Shown in pieces: positions 50,104-58,711 of a stretch of 64,000 bases of DNA. The stretch covers positions 62,001-126,000 of the forward strand of contig JAAEPF010000002.1 of assembly GCA_024222295.1 (NCBI GenBank), in the 5' to 3' direction. This DNA comes from Actinomycetes bacterium (GTDB lineage Bacteria; Actinomycetota; Acidimicrobiia; Acidimicrobiales; Microtrichaceae). Position numbers and translations under genes: made by a program. How positions within the stretch are numbered: the stretch's first letter is position 1; every line of letters begins with the position of its first letter. The notes under the pieces were generated by a model. It saw only the letters and a list, made by a program, of their open reading frames with translations, searched no databases and was not told the DNA's origin.

Positions 50104-51561
50104 TCAGACCGGCTGGTCGGGACTCACCACACCCAACCCTGCGTTGGCCGGCACCGGCACGATTGCGTCGTCGCGGCAGCTGAAGCCGTCGCCCGAGTCG
50201 TCGTCGCTGCCGACCTCGGGGAACAGGCGCTCGAACTGGCCGTCCTTGACGACCATGAGCATCTCGCAGGTTCCGGGACTGCCACCCTCGGGGCCCGGGT
50301 CACGAACTGCGTGCAGGCCGCCACCGGTCCAGTCGTCGATGTCGGCCGCGCCCGTGAGTATGCACTCGCGGCTGAGTTCCCCGTCGTTGGACTCGCCGCA
50401 TTGCCTTGCCGCTTCGGCGAAGAGCAGCCAGGCCGAGAAGCTCCCCATTCCGAGCACGGCGATCTTGGGGTCGTCGACGTTGTCGTTGACGATGTCGATG
50501 TACTGCCGGGTGGCGGGCCAGTCGGCGGCTTCCTCGAAGGGGTGGTACGCGGAGCGGATGATCGAGCCTTCGGCGTTCTCTGCGCCGGCTGAATCGATGA
50601 ACGTCTGGTCGTAGTGGTTGGTGGTGGAGATCGAGATCCCTTCCCAGCCCTGTTCCCGCAGTGACTTCACGAGGGCGCCGAGGTTGGTCGGCTCTCCGGT
50701 GAAGTGCAGGGAGGTTGCTCCGCTGCCGATGACCTGCTGGGCCAAGGGAGTCCAGTCGCTCAGGCCGGTCACCGGGTAGGAGAACACGCCGGTGTTCTCC
50801 ATGCCTTCACCGTCGAGTGCCGCGACCGAGTGGTTCTTGATGAACCCCATGGAGGGCAGGTCGCCCCAGACCACCGCACCGGAGGTGGCTTCTGTCGGAT
50901 GGACCTGCTCGAAGTCTCGGATCCATCCGGAGTAGAACTCCTCGCCCGGGTTGGGTATCGGTTGGATCTGACCGTTGGAGCCCGACTTCTCCGGAGAGAC
51001 CGCGAAGCCGGGAATCTCGGCGAGCCGGCAGAGGTGGAAGTCCGAGTCGGGCTTGCCGGTGAACTGCAGGTTGTCCTGGACCTGGCCGCCGCCGACCATC
51101 ATGAACACGCCATTGCACGCCCGCGCCATCGCTGGTTCGACCTCGAGGAGCTTGCCGTCGAGGTCGACGATCTCGATGGGGAGTCCGCCGATACCTCCCG
51201 CGGCGTTGCACCAGGCGACGAACGCGTTGGAGGCGTCCCACATCTCCTTGTTGAGCCCGGGGCGGATCTGGGATGTGCGGTCGTTGGACACACCAATCAG
51301 GAGCTTGTCGGGCGAGCCTGCGTCTTCGTCGGCCGCGATGGTGAAGTCACCGGGTCCGCACACGTCGCTCAGGTCGCCGAAGCTTCCGGGTCCCTGCCCG
51401 TCCGAGGGCTCACCACCGGTGCCCTCATCAGCACCGGCGTCCTGGCCGGAAGTCTCAGTGTCCTCGTCGCTCGCGTCCTCGTCCCCCTTTGCAGCGCAGG
51501 CTCCGGCCAGCATGGTCGTAGCTGCAAGCAGGGCCGCGGTCTTGCGCCAAGCGGGTTTCAT
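50104..51561 (-). CDS. Substrate-binding lipoprotein (type 1 periplasmic-binding fold), paralogue 1
   Basis: 485 aa. Lipoprotein signal with lipobox LAGAC (Cys22), then an acidic low-complexity linker (about 25-60) and a two-lobed type 1 periplasmic-binding domain, related to branched-chain amino acid/amide ABC binding proteins. GVSNDRTSQIRPGLNKEMWDA, GGQVQDNLQFTGKPDSDFH and FHPFEEAADWPATRQYIDIVND are shared with the proteins at 51629 and 61725. No permease gene is adjacent on this strand. Confidence 0.88.
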   Translation of the reverse strand: MKPAWRKTAALLAATTMLAGACAAKGDEDASDEDTETSGQDAGADEGTGGEPSDGQGPGSFGDLSDVCGPGDFTIAADEDAGSPDKLLIGVSNDRTSQIRPGLNKEMWDASNAFVAWCNAAGGIGGLPIEIVDLDGKLLEVEPAMARACNGVFMMVGGGQVQDNLQFTGKPDSDFHLCRLAEIPGFAVSPEKSGSNGQIQPIPNPGEEFYSGWIRDFEQVHPTEATSGAVVWGDLPSMGFIKNHSVAALDGEGMENTGVFSYPVTGLSDWTPLAQQVIGSGATSLHFTGEPTNLGALVKSLREQGWEGISISTTNHYDQTFIDSAGAENAEGSIIRSAYHPFEEAADWPATRQYIDIVNDNVDDPKIAVLGMGSFSAWLLFAEAARQCGESNDGELSRECILTGAADIDDWTGGGLHAVRDPGPEGGSPGTCEMLMVVKDGQFERLFPEVGSDDDSGDGFSCRDDAIVPVPANAGLGVVSPDQPV

Positions 51562-51628
51562 CCGTCACTCCCCACTGATCGGTCTGTCTTGTTGGTCGGT
51601 CTGCATCTGTCGCCCCGGGGCCGTTGGT

Positions 51629-53077
51629 CTAGATCGGCTGGTTGGGTCCGATGATGCCGAGGCCTTCGTTTTCAGGGACCGCCACTACTGCCTCGTCGTG
51701 GCAGCTGAAGCCGTCGCCGGAGTCGTCGTCGCTGCCGACCTCGGGGAACAGGCGCTCGAACTGGCCGTCCTTGACGACCACGAGCATCCCGCAGGTGCCG
51801 GACGGGCCGCCTTCGGGGCCAGGGTCGTGTGGCGAGTGCAGGCCGCCGCCGGTCCACTCGTCGATGTCGGCTGCCGAGGTCAGGATGCACTCGCGGCTGA
51901 GTTCCCCGTCGTTGGACTCGCCACAGGCCTTCGCCGCTTCGGCGAAGAGCAGCCAGGCCGAGAAGCTCTGGGCTCCGAGCACGGCGATCTTGGGGTCGTC
52001 GACGTTGTCGTTGACGATGTCGATGTACTGCTGGGTGGCGGGCCAGTCGGCGGCTTCCTCGAAGGGGTGGAACGCGGAGCGCATGACCGAGCCTTCGGCG
52101 TTCTCGGCGCCGGCTGAATCGATGAACGTCTGGTCGTAGTGGTTGGTCTCGACCATCGGGACGCCTTCCCAGCCCTGTTCCCGCAGCGACTTCACGAGGG
52201 CGCCGAGGTTGGTCGGCTCTCCGACGAAGTGAAGCGACGTGGCACCGGAGCCGATGACCTGCTGCGCGGACGGCGTCCAGTCGGCCTGGCCCGTGACCGG
52301 GTAGGTGAACACGCCTGCGTTCTCCACGTCCTCGGAGTCCATCACCGCGAGGGTCTGGTTCTTGATGGTCTCCATGGCCGGGAGCTCGCCCCAGACCTCC
52401 GTCATCGACTGGGACTCATCGGGGTAGAGCTTCTTGAAGTCCTTCATCCACGCCGAGGAGATCTCGGCGCCCGGGTGGGGGATCGGCTGGACCTGGCCAT
52501 TGGACTCCGACTTCTCGGGGGAGACCGTGAAGCCAGGAATCTCGGCGAGACCGCACTCGTGGAAGTCGGACTCAGGCTTGCCGGTGAACTGCAGGTTGTC
52601 CTGGACCTGGCCGCCGCCGACCATCATGAACACGCCGTTGCAGGCGCGGGCCATTGACGTCTCCACCTCGAGGAGCTTGCCGTCGAGGTCGACGATCTCG
52701 ATGGGGAGTCCGCCGATGCCTCCCTGCTCGTTGCACCAGGCGACGAATGCGTTGGAGGCGTCCCACATCTCCTTGTTGAGCCCCGGGCGGATCTGGGAGG
52801 TGCGGTCGTTGGACACACCGATCAGGAGCTTGTCGGGCGAGCCTGCGTTCTCGTCGGCCGCGATGGTGAGGTCACCGGGTCCGCACACGTCGCTGAGGTC
52901 ACCGAAGTCGGCCGCGCTCGCGCCGTCGCCGTCGTCGCCGGACGTGGCTTCCTCGGCGCCGGGCGATTCCCCTTCGTCGCCGCCGCTGGCGTCGTCGTCT
53001 CCCTTGGCCGAACATGCCGCGGCCACGAGTGTGGTCGCCGCGATGAGCGCGAGCAGCTTCATGAAGGTCTTCGACAC
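51629..53077 (-). CDS. Substrate-binding lipoprotein, paralogue 2
   Basis: 482 aa. Lipobox VAAAC (Cys22), acidic linker, same two-lobed fold. By eye the body is far more similar to paralogue 1 than to paralogue 3, indicating a recent tandem duplication. It differs mostly in the linker and in a middle segment (AWMKDFKKLYPDESQSMTEVW against GWIRDFEQVHPTEATSGAVVW) that may shape ligand choice. GTG start with a GGGGGA ribosome-binding site; upstream inverted repeat at 53113-53136. Confidence 0.88.
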   Translation of the reverse strand: MSKTFMKLLALIAATTLVAAACSAKGDDDASGGDEGESPGAEEATSGDDGDGASAADFGDLSDVCGPGDLTIAADENAGSPDKLLIGVSNDRTSQIRPGLNKEMWDASNAFVAWCNEQGGIGGLPIEIVDLDGKLLEVETSMARACNGVFMMVGGGQVQDNLQFTGKPESDFHECGLAEIPGFTVSPEKSESNGQVQPIPHPGAEISSAWMKDFKKLYPDESQSMTEVWGELPAMETIKNQTLAVMDSEDVENAGVFTYPVTGQADWTPSAQQVIGSGATSLHFVGEPTNLGALVKSLREQGWEGVPMVETNHYDQTFIDSAGAENAEGSVMRSAFHPFEEAADWPATQQYIDIVNDNVDDPKIAVLGAQSFSAWLLFAEAAKACGESNDGELSRECILTSAADIDEWTGGGLHSPHDPGPEGGPSGTCGMLVVVKDGQFERLFPEVGSDDDSGDGFSCHDEAVVAVPENEGLGIIGPNQPI

Positions 53078-53112
53078 GCTGATCCCCCTAGGATTCCCCG
53101 GTTGTGTCAGTG

Positions 53113-53136
53113 GTCACAGTAGACGACTCCTGTGAC
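53113..53136. promoter_or_regulatory. Inverted repeat overlapping the promoter of the paralogue-2 gene
   Basis: GTCACAG (53113-53119) and CTGTGAC (53130-53136) with a 10-bp spacer. A minus-strand TACTGT (-10-like, 53115-53120) overlaps one arm, about 38 bp before the gene start. Possible operator. Confidence 0.4.
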
Positions 53137-53173
53137 GTCGGTGCACCGTTTGCCTGCGCAGGTATGCCCCGGC

Positions 53174-54208
53174 TCAGGGGACGACCAGCACCTTTGCATG
53201 GCGCCCGGGATCCCGTAGTTCCTCAAAGGCATCGGCGACACCGTCGAGTCCGACAGAACCGGTGAGCATCGGTGCGACGTCGATCTCGCCTTCGGATATG
53301 CGCCGCAGCGTGCGGCCGAACTGCTCGGGGTCATAGCCAAGCACGAACTGGATGTTGACCTCGCGGGTGACCGCCGCCATCGGATGGAAGGTGTCCGGCT
53401 GCATGCACACGCCGGCGACCACGATCTGTGCATTGCGGGGCGCCGCACGCACGGCCTCGTCGATCACACCGGGCACGCCCACGGCCTCGAAGATCACAAG
53501 GTCGCGCCCCCCGCCGACCCGGCCCCATGCTTCGGCTGTCGGCTCCTGTGCCGGATCGACCACCTCACTCGCGCCCATGCGGGCAGCGAGCGCGCGGCGG
53601 GCCGGTGAGTAGTCGGCTGCCAGAACCGTCTCCACGCCGGCGAGGCGCAACGACGCGATGATGGCGAGCCCGACGGGCCCGCATCCGACGACCACGGTGC
53701 CGTGGCGCGGAGTCACCCGGCTCATCTCGACCGCATGCAGGCCCACGGCCATCGGTTCGGTCAGCGCCGCTTCGCGGTGGCCGAGCCCGTTGGGCACCTT
53801 GAGGCACAGGGCATCGGAGAGGAGTACCTGTTCGGAGTAGGCACCGGGGTATTGCCCCGAGTAACCGACCGGGTGGATTCCGGCTGTGTCCATCACGATC
53901 GGTATGGAAACCACCGTGTCCCCGGGTTGGCAGTTCGCGGTGTTCTCACCAACGTCGACCACGCGGGCGCAGAATTCGTGGCCCATGACCACGTCCGCTC
54001 CCGGGTCGAAGGTCTCGGTGGGGAAGTCGGCGACCGACGCAGCCGACGCCGACATCTCCGCGAACTCCTCGGAGTGGTCGAGGGTGTGCAGGTCCGAACC
54101 GCAGATCCCGCAGGCCAGTACCTCGGCCAGGAGCTGGCCCGGACCGGGTGGTGGCGTCTCGAAGTCGTCCACCACGAGTCGACCCTCGCGCATGATGACG
54201 GCACGCAT
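53174..54208 (-). CDS. Zinc-binding alcohol dehydrogenase family protein
   Basis: 344 aa medium-chain dehydrogenase. Catalytic zinc ligands in LACGICGSDLHTLDHSEE (Cys and, after an insertion, GHEF His-Glu), Rossmann motif VVVGCGPVGLAIIASL. The structural zinc Cys cluster (four closely spaced Cys) is missing; that region reads DTAGIHPVGYSGQYPGAYSEQ. Such proteins oxidise alcohols or reduce aldehydes with NAD(P). The start is 23 bp from the divergent cyclic-nucleotide-binding gene. Confidence 0.87.
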   Translation of the reverse strand: MRAVIMREGRLVVDDFETPPPGPGQLLAEVLACGICGSDLHTLDHSEEFAEMSASAASVADFPTETFDPGADVVMGHEFCARVVDVGENTANCQPGDTVVSIPIVMDTAGIHPVGYSGQYPGAYSEQVLLSDALCLKVPNGLGHREAALTEPMAVGLHAVEMSRVTPRHGTVVVGCGPVGLAIIASLRLAGVETVLAADYSPARRALAARMGASEVVDPAQEPTAEAWGRVGGGRDLVIFEAVGVPGVIDEAVRAAPRNAQIVVAGVCMQPDTFHPMAAVTREVNIQFVLGYDPEQFGRTLRRISEGEIDVAPMLTGSVGLDGVADAFEELRDPGRHAKVLVVP

Positions 54209-54214
54209 CTGCGC

Positions 54215-54224
54215 ACGGTAGCCT
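54215..54224. promoter_or_regulatory. Overlapping divergent -10 boxes (bidirectional leaderless promoter)
   Basis: Minus-strand TACCGT (54215-54220), 6 nt, ATG 54208. Plus-strand TAGCCT (54219-54224), 7 nt, ATG 54232. The boxes share TA at 54219-54220, exactly the geometry at 14875-14884. Confidence 0.5.
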
Positions 54225-54231
54225 GCGTCCG

Positions 54232-54645
54232 ATGAGCAAGGGCCACAGCGACGATGCCGACAGCTCCCAGGTGGGTTCCGTCTCCCTGTTCGAGGGCATG
54301 ACCGATTCCGAACTCGCCCGGGTCGATGACCTCGGGTCGCGCATAGAGGTGCCCGACGGTGAGTTGCTGGTCGACCAGGGCGACCCCGGCACGTACTGCT
54401 ACGTGGTGCTGGAGGGGTCGGCCAACGTGTATGCCAACGGCGAGTACGTGGCGACCATCGGTGCCGGATCCACTATCGGCGAGATGGCTCTGATCGACCA
54501 CCGGCCTCGCACGGCGACGGTCGTGGCCGACGGTCCCATGGGCCTACTGCGTTTCGACACGTCGCACTTCAAGGCCCTGCTGGAGGAGATGCCGCGCGCC
54601 TCCGAGCGCATAATGGCCATCCTCGCTGCCCGCCTGCCGAAGTAA
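54232..54645 (+). CDS. Stand-alone cyclic nucleotide-binding domain protein
   Basis: 137 aa, essentially one CNB domain: FEGMTDSELARV, LVDQGDPGTYCYVVLEGSANVY, and the phosphate-binding cassette IGEMALIDHRPRTATV, in which Glu and Arg would contact cAMP or cGMP. No DNA-binding helix or enzyme domain follows. It may be a small second-messenger-binding subunit or regulator of a partner protein. Paired divergently with the zinc dehydrogenase. Confidence 0.85.
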   Translation: MSKGHSDDADSSQVGSVSLFEGMTDSELARVDDLGSRIEVPDGELLVDQGDPGTYCYVVLEGSANVYANGEYVATIGAGSTIGEMALIDHRPRTATVVADGPMGLLRFDTSHFKALLEEMPRASERIMAILAARLPK

Positions 54646-54680
54646 CGCCCGCGCCGCCGACACCGGTTGGCCGGCCGGGG

Positions 54681-56183
54681 TCAGCCCGCGAGCGTGAGTT
54701 GGCCGTCAGCCGCGATCTCGGCGGCGGTGCCGCCCAGGTCACGGCTCTCGGCCGCAAGCATCGCGTCGGCGTCCGTCGACACCCCCCACACGCGTTCGCC
54801 CGAGCTGGTGAGGCAGGCGGCGTGCAGTCGCTCGGACGCGTTGTCGCGGTCGTGCATGACGGTCCATGCTTCGATCTCCACTTGCCCCGAGTGGGTTTCG
54901 AGTACCTCGCGGCCCTCGGTCTCGGCCTCGATTTCCCGCTGCGGCGCCTCGTGGCGGAAACCGTCGGGTGGTGGTTCGGTGCCGAGCAGTCCGAAGGAAT
55001 GCTTGTCGACGTTGCCGCCGTTGCCGGTCACGAGCCCGAGGCTGCCGGCCTCGTTGCGAAGGACGTCGACCATTGTCGCCAGGGCGTGGCCGACGGGGTT
55101 GTTCCATGGCCCCCCGGCGAATGCCAGCCCGCCGTAGACGGTCAGTTGGCGCTCGAGCGGATCGAGGCCGAACTCACGACAGAACAGCTCCACTGCGGAT
55201 GGGAAGCACGAGTACACGTCGAGGTGAGCGACGTCGTCGAGGTCGACTTCGCACAGCTCGAGTGATCGGCGTCCCGCCACACCGATGGAAGGCGACCTTG
55301 TGAATGAGTGGCGCTCCGACATCACCCGGTCCTTGCCGTCGGTTCCGCTCCAGCAGTGGACCCAGCGGTCACGGCTGACGCCGGCCGAGCGGGCCGCGGC
55401 CGCGCTGGTGACTATCAATGCCGACGACATGTCGACGTCGGGGTTGGAGACCATCCTCTTGGTGTAGGGCCAGCCGACGAAGCGGTTGTCGGAGTCGGCG
55501 GTCGTGATCTCGGACGCGGTCAGTTCCTCCCGCCGCCAGGCATGGGGGTTGGCTGCCGCCACCTTCGAGAAGCCGGCCCACATCTGACCCACCAGTGCGA
55601 TCTGGTCCTCGAGCGTGCGGCCCGGGTTCTCCGTCAGCGCGGCGTGGATCAGGGCTGTCTCGAACAACGGGTAGGTCTGCACCGGCTGGAAGATCTCGCG
55701 GGCGTGCTCGGCTGGGTGGCCCATCTCGAAGGAATCCGTGCTGCCCCAGTCGGGCTGCACGGATTCGTCCTGGACGGGCCAGTCGGGCCGGGTGTCAGCC
55801 TTCAGTGACCTGCTCCGGGTGTGCCAGGCCTCGCCCCCGACCAGCAGGCCGACCTCCAGGTTTCCCGAAGCGATCTCGCCGGCCATCCGGTTGAGCATCA
55901 TTCCCGGGGTGTTGCCACCCATCGCGGGGTACCAGGTGTGTGCGTCGGTGGCGCCGACGGCCTCGGCCACCAACAGCGCCGCGTCGCGGTGGCGCCAGGA
56001 GATCGTGGGTACTGCGGCGACCACATCAGCGCGGCCTGCCAGCGCCACGCCAGCGTCGCGGTCTGCTATCGAGGCGGCTTGCGCCATCAGGTCGGTGGGG
56101 CACAGGGGGTCGGAACCCGAATCCACACGGTTGAGGAACTGACCGGCGCCCACGATCACCGGTGTGCGCTCATCGAGGCTCAT
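54681..56183 (-). CDS. Thiolase-superfamily protein (acetyl-CoA acetyltransferase-like)
   Basis: 500 aa, starting MSLDERTPVIVGAGQF. Conserved thiolase-type blocks are GNTPGMMLNRMAGEIASG, DVYSCFPSAVELFCREFG and GGLAFAGGPWNNPVGHALATMV. The usual nucleophile Cys context is not clear in the N-terminal half, where the equivalent region reads AMGGNTPG; this places it with SCP-x/thiolase-like proteins of uncertain activity. The ORF stays open further upstream, but ATG 56183 gives the family-typical N-terminus. Confidence 0.8.
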   Translation of the reverse strand: MSLDERTPVIVGAGQFLNRVDSGSDPLCPTDLMAQAASIADRDAGVALAGRADVVAAVPTISWRHRDAALLVAEAVGATDAHTWYPAMGGNTPGMMLNRMAGEIASGNLEVGLLVGGEAWHTRSRSLKADTRPDWPVQDESVQPDWGSTDSFEMGHPAEHAREIFQPVQTYPLFETALIHAALTENPGRTLEDQIALVGQMWAGFSKVAAANPHAWRREELTASEITTADSDNRFVGWPYTKRMVSNPDVDMSSALIVTSAAAARSAGVSRDRWVHCWSGTDGKDRVMSERHSFTRSPSIGVAGRRSLELCEVDLDDVAHLDVYSCFPSAVELFCREFGLDPLERQLTVYGGLAFAGGPWNNPVGHALATMVDVLRNEAGSLGLVTGNGGNVDKHSFGLLGTEPPPDGFRHEAPQREIEAETEGREVLETHSGQVEIEAWTVMHDRDNASERLHAACLTSSGERVWGVSTDADAMLAAESRDLGGTAAEIAADGQLTLAG

Positions 56184-56273
56184 GTGGGCGGACGGTAACC
56201 GTGCCGGGCCCGCAAGGACCAGTTGGCGCGGAACCCGGGTGCGCAACGACCGACGACAGAACAGGTGTTCGGC

Positions 56274-56279
56274 TACAGT
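56274..56279 (+). promoter_or_regulatory. -10 box for the 2OG-Fe(II) oxygenase gene (leaderless)
   Basis: TACAGT, 6 nt (GGCAAC), ATG 56286. Confidence 0.5.
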
Positions 56280-56285
56280 GGCAAC

Positions 56286-56945
56286 ATGTTGCAGGGCTGC
56301 CTTCTGAGCGCCGGTGAACCCGAGGTGCGCCCTGTCGCATTCGAGCGCACCGAGCCCGCTGCGGGAACCTTCCTGGACGTTGCCCGGGGTGTTCTGGGCG
56401 GGGCGGACGACGTTCTCTACGAGCTGGTCGACAACACCGAGTGGCGTGTCGGGCGGCGAGTCATGTGGGACCGCGAGGTGGACGACCCCCGTTTGTCGCG
56501 CTGGTACAGCGCGCATGACGGTGATCCCCACCCGGCCCTGGCCGGGGTCCGCCGGCTGGTGGAGCGGCGCTATGGCAGGCCACTCGGCGGCGCGGGCCTC
56601 AACTACTACCGGGACGGCTCGGACTCGGTTGCCTTCCACGCCGACCGGGAGTTGCGTACATGGTTCGACTCGATCGTGGCCATAGTCGTGCTCGGCGAGC
56701 GGCGTCCCTTCCTCGTGCGTCCGAAGGGTGGCGGCGCGTCCATTGACCTCTCTCCGGGTTCGGGGGACCTGCTCGTGATGGGTGGTCGCTGCCAGGCCGA
56801 CTTCGAACACGCGGTGCCGAAGAGCGCACGCCGACTGGGCCCGCGCGTATCGGTGTCGTGGCGCTGGAGTCCCGGCCCCACGCCCACGGTGCACCGCCCG
56901 GGCGGGTATTTCGAGTCGCGTAGCTGGCGTACCCTGTCGGGGTGA
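56286..56945 (+). CDS. AlkB-like 2-oxoglutarate/Fe(II) oxygenase
   Basis: 219 aa. NYYRDGSDSVAFHADRE carries the HxD iron ligands and the conserved Asn-Tyr-Tyr nucleotide-lid motif. The distal His and the Arg that binds 2-oxoglutarate lie in DFEHAVPKSARRLGPRVSVSWR. This arrangement fits AlkB-type repair dioxygenases, which remove alkyl groups from bases. The stop overlaps the rpiB start (GTGA), so they are co-translated. Apparent leaderless start. Confidence 0.88.
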   Translation: MLQGCLLSAGEPEVRPVAFERTEPAAGTFLDVARGVLGGADDVLYELVDNTEWRVGRRVMWDREVDDPRLSRWYSAHDGDPHPALAGVRRLVERRYGRPLGGAGLNYYRDGSDSVAFHADRELRTWFDSIVAIVVLGERRPFLVRPKGGGASIDLSPGSGDLLVMGGRCQADFEHAVPKSARRLGPRVSVSWRWSPGPTPTVHRPGGYFESRSWRTLSG

Positions 56946-57379
56946 CCACCACCATTGCCATGGGCGCCGACCACGCCGGCTACGAACTCAAGGACGCACT
57001 AGCGGACCACATACGCGGCCGCGGATTCGAGGTGCTCGACCTGGGCACCAACTCGCCCGACAGCGTCGACTATCCCGACTTCGGCGTCGCAGTGGGCAGG
57101 GCCGTCGCAGGTGGTGAGGCGGACCTCGGCGTGTGCGTCTGCGGGTCAGGCATCGGCATCTGCATGGCGGCCGACAAGATCCATGGCGTGCGTGCGGGCA
57201 CGGTGCACGACGAGACCTCGGCGCGGCTCGCACGCCAGCACAACGATGCCAATGTCATATGCCTCGGTGCCCGTCTCACCGGTCCCGCCGTTGCCACCGC
57301 TGCGGTCGATGCCTGGTTGGACGCGGAGTTCGAGGGCGGACGACACTCGAGGCGTACCGGAAAGCTCGACGAGCTCTGA
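56942..57379 (+). CDS. rpiB: Ribose-5-phosphate isomerase B
   Basis: 145 aa. MGADHAGYELKDAL, LGTNSPDSVDYPDF and CVCGSGIGICMAADKIHGVRAGTVHD (the active-site Cys lies in VCGSGIG) identify RpiB, which interconverts ribose- and ribulose-5-phosphate. GTG start overlaps the oxygenase gene. Followed after 15 bp by glyA with a GAGGACC ribosome-binding site. Confidence 0.94.
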   Translation: MTTTIAMGADHAGYELKDALADHIRGRGFEVLDLGTNSPDSVDYPDFGVAVGRAVAGGEADLGVCVCGSGIGICMAADKIHGVRAGTVHDETSARLARQHNDANVICLGARLTGPAVATAAVDAWLDAEFEGGRHSRRTGKLDEL

Positions 57380-57394
57380 CGAAGAGGACCCCCC

Positions 57395-58636
57395 ATGCCC
57401 TGGCCCGAAGAACGTGATGCGGAGCTGTTCGCAGTCATCGACCGCGAGCGTGAGCGCCAGAACACCGGCCTCCAACTGATCGCGTCTGAGAACTTCACAT
57501 CGCCCGCGGTCATGGAGGCCGTGGGATCGGTGCTGACCAACAAGTACTCCGAGGGCTACCCGGGCAAGCGCTACTACGGCGGCAACGAATACGTCGACGA
57601 GGCGGAGGACCTGGCTCGCAGCCGCGTGTGCTCGTTGTTCGGCGCGGAACACGCCAACGTCCAGCCCCACTCCGGAGCCAACGCCAACGTGGCGGTGTAC
57701 CTCGCGATGCTCGAGCCCGGCGACACCGTGCTCGGACTCAGCCTCGACCACGGCGGCCACCTCACCCACGGCTCACCGGTCAACATCTCCGGGCTCAGCT
57801 ACAACTTCGTCAGCTACGGGCTCACCCAGTCCGATGAGCGCATGGACCTCGAGCAGCTCCACGCCCTCGCACAGGAGCACCGGCCCAAGATGATCGTGGC
57901 CGGCGCCACCGCCTATTCCCGCGAGGTCGACCCGAAGCCGATCCGTGACATCTGCGACGAGGTCGGTGCACTGTTCATGTTCGACGCAGCGCACATCGCC
58001 GGACTCATCGCGGGCGGGGCGCATCCCAACCCGGTCGGCATCGCGGATGTGGTCACCTTCACCACCCACAAGACCCTTCGCGGCCCGCGCGGTGGCTGCA
58101 TCCTCACCAGCGAGGAGCACGGCAAGGCGATCGACAAGGCGATCTTCCCGGGTCTGCAGGGCGGACCCCTCGAGCACGTGATCGCGGGCAAGGCCGTCGC
58201 GTTCCGCGAGGCGGCGCATCCGAGCTTCGGCGAGTACGCGCACCAGATCGTCGCCAATGCGCGCGCGCTGGCGGAATCACTTGGCGGGCACGGATTCCGG
58301 ATGGTCTCGGGTGGCACCGACAATCACCTGATGATGATGGACCTGCGCTCGGTCGACGAGGAACTGACCGGCAAGGACGCCCAGATCGCGCTTGACCGCG
58401 CCGGTATCACGCTCAACAAGAACACCATCCCCGACGACCCCCGCAGCCCCTTTGTGACCTCGGGCCTGCGGTTGGGCACGCCGTCGGTCACCACACAGGG
58501 AATGCGCGAAGCCGAGATGGCCACCATCGGCGACCTGATCGCCAGGGTTCTGCATGCCCCGGGCGACGACGCCCGGCTCGCCGCCGTGCGCGAAGAGGTC
58601 GCCACGCTGTGCTCAGGCTTCACGCCGTATCCCTGA
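57395..58636 (+). CDS. glyA: Serine hydroxymethyltransferase
   Basis: 413 aa. [27 protein letters not shown], and the PLP Lys in [16 protein letters not shown] define SHMT, which makes glycine and methylene-tetrahydrofolate from serine. Normal length. Located between rpiB and wecA, a usual actinobacterial neighbourhood upstream of the ATP synthase operon, which is not found here. Confidence 0.97.
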   Translation: MPWPEERDAELFAVIDRERERQNTGLQLIASENFTSPAVMEAVGSVLTNKYSEGYPGKRYYGGNEYVDEAEDLARSRVCSLFGAEHANVQPHSGANANVAVYLAMLEPGDTVLGLSLDHGGHLTHGSPVNISGLSYNFVSYGLTQSDERMDLEQLHALAQEHRPKMIVAGATAYSREVDPKPIRDICDEVGALFMFDAAHIAGLIAGGAHPNPVGIADVVTFTTHKTLRGPRGGCILTSEEHGKAIDKAIFPGLQGGPLEHVIAGKAVAFREAAHPSFGEYAHQIVANARALAESLGGHGFRMVSGGTDNHLMMMDLRSVDEELTGKDAQIALDRAGITLNKNTIPDDPRSPFVTSGLRLGTPSVTTQGMREAEMATIGDLIARVLHAPGDDARLAAVREEVATLCSGFTPYP

Positions 58637-58699
58637 TCCAGCTGTGAACGCCAGCACCGGCCAGGCGCACAGGTGCGGTACACCGCGGCCGGCCACCAG

Positions 58700-58705
58700 T
58701 AGCGT
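58700..58705 (+). promoter_or_regulatory. -10 box for wecA (leaderless)
   Basis: TAGCGT, 6 nt (TGGGCT), GTG 58712. Confidence 0.5.
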
Positions 58706-58711
58706 TGGGCT

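Noticed and set aside
54681-56894. 737-codon reading of the thiolase-like gene extending past 56183
   Set aside because: The extension is antisense to the AlkB-like gene, and ATG 56183 gives the normal family N-terminus.
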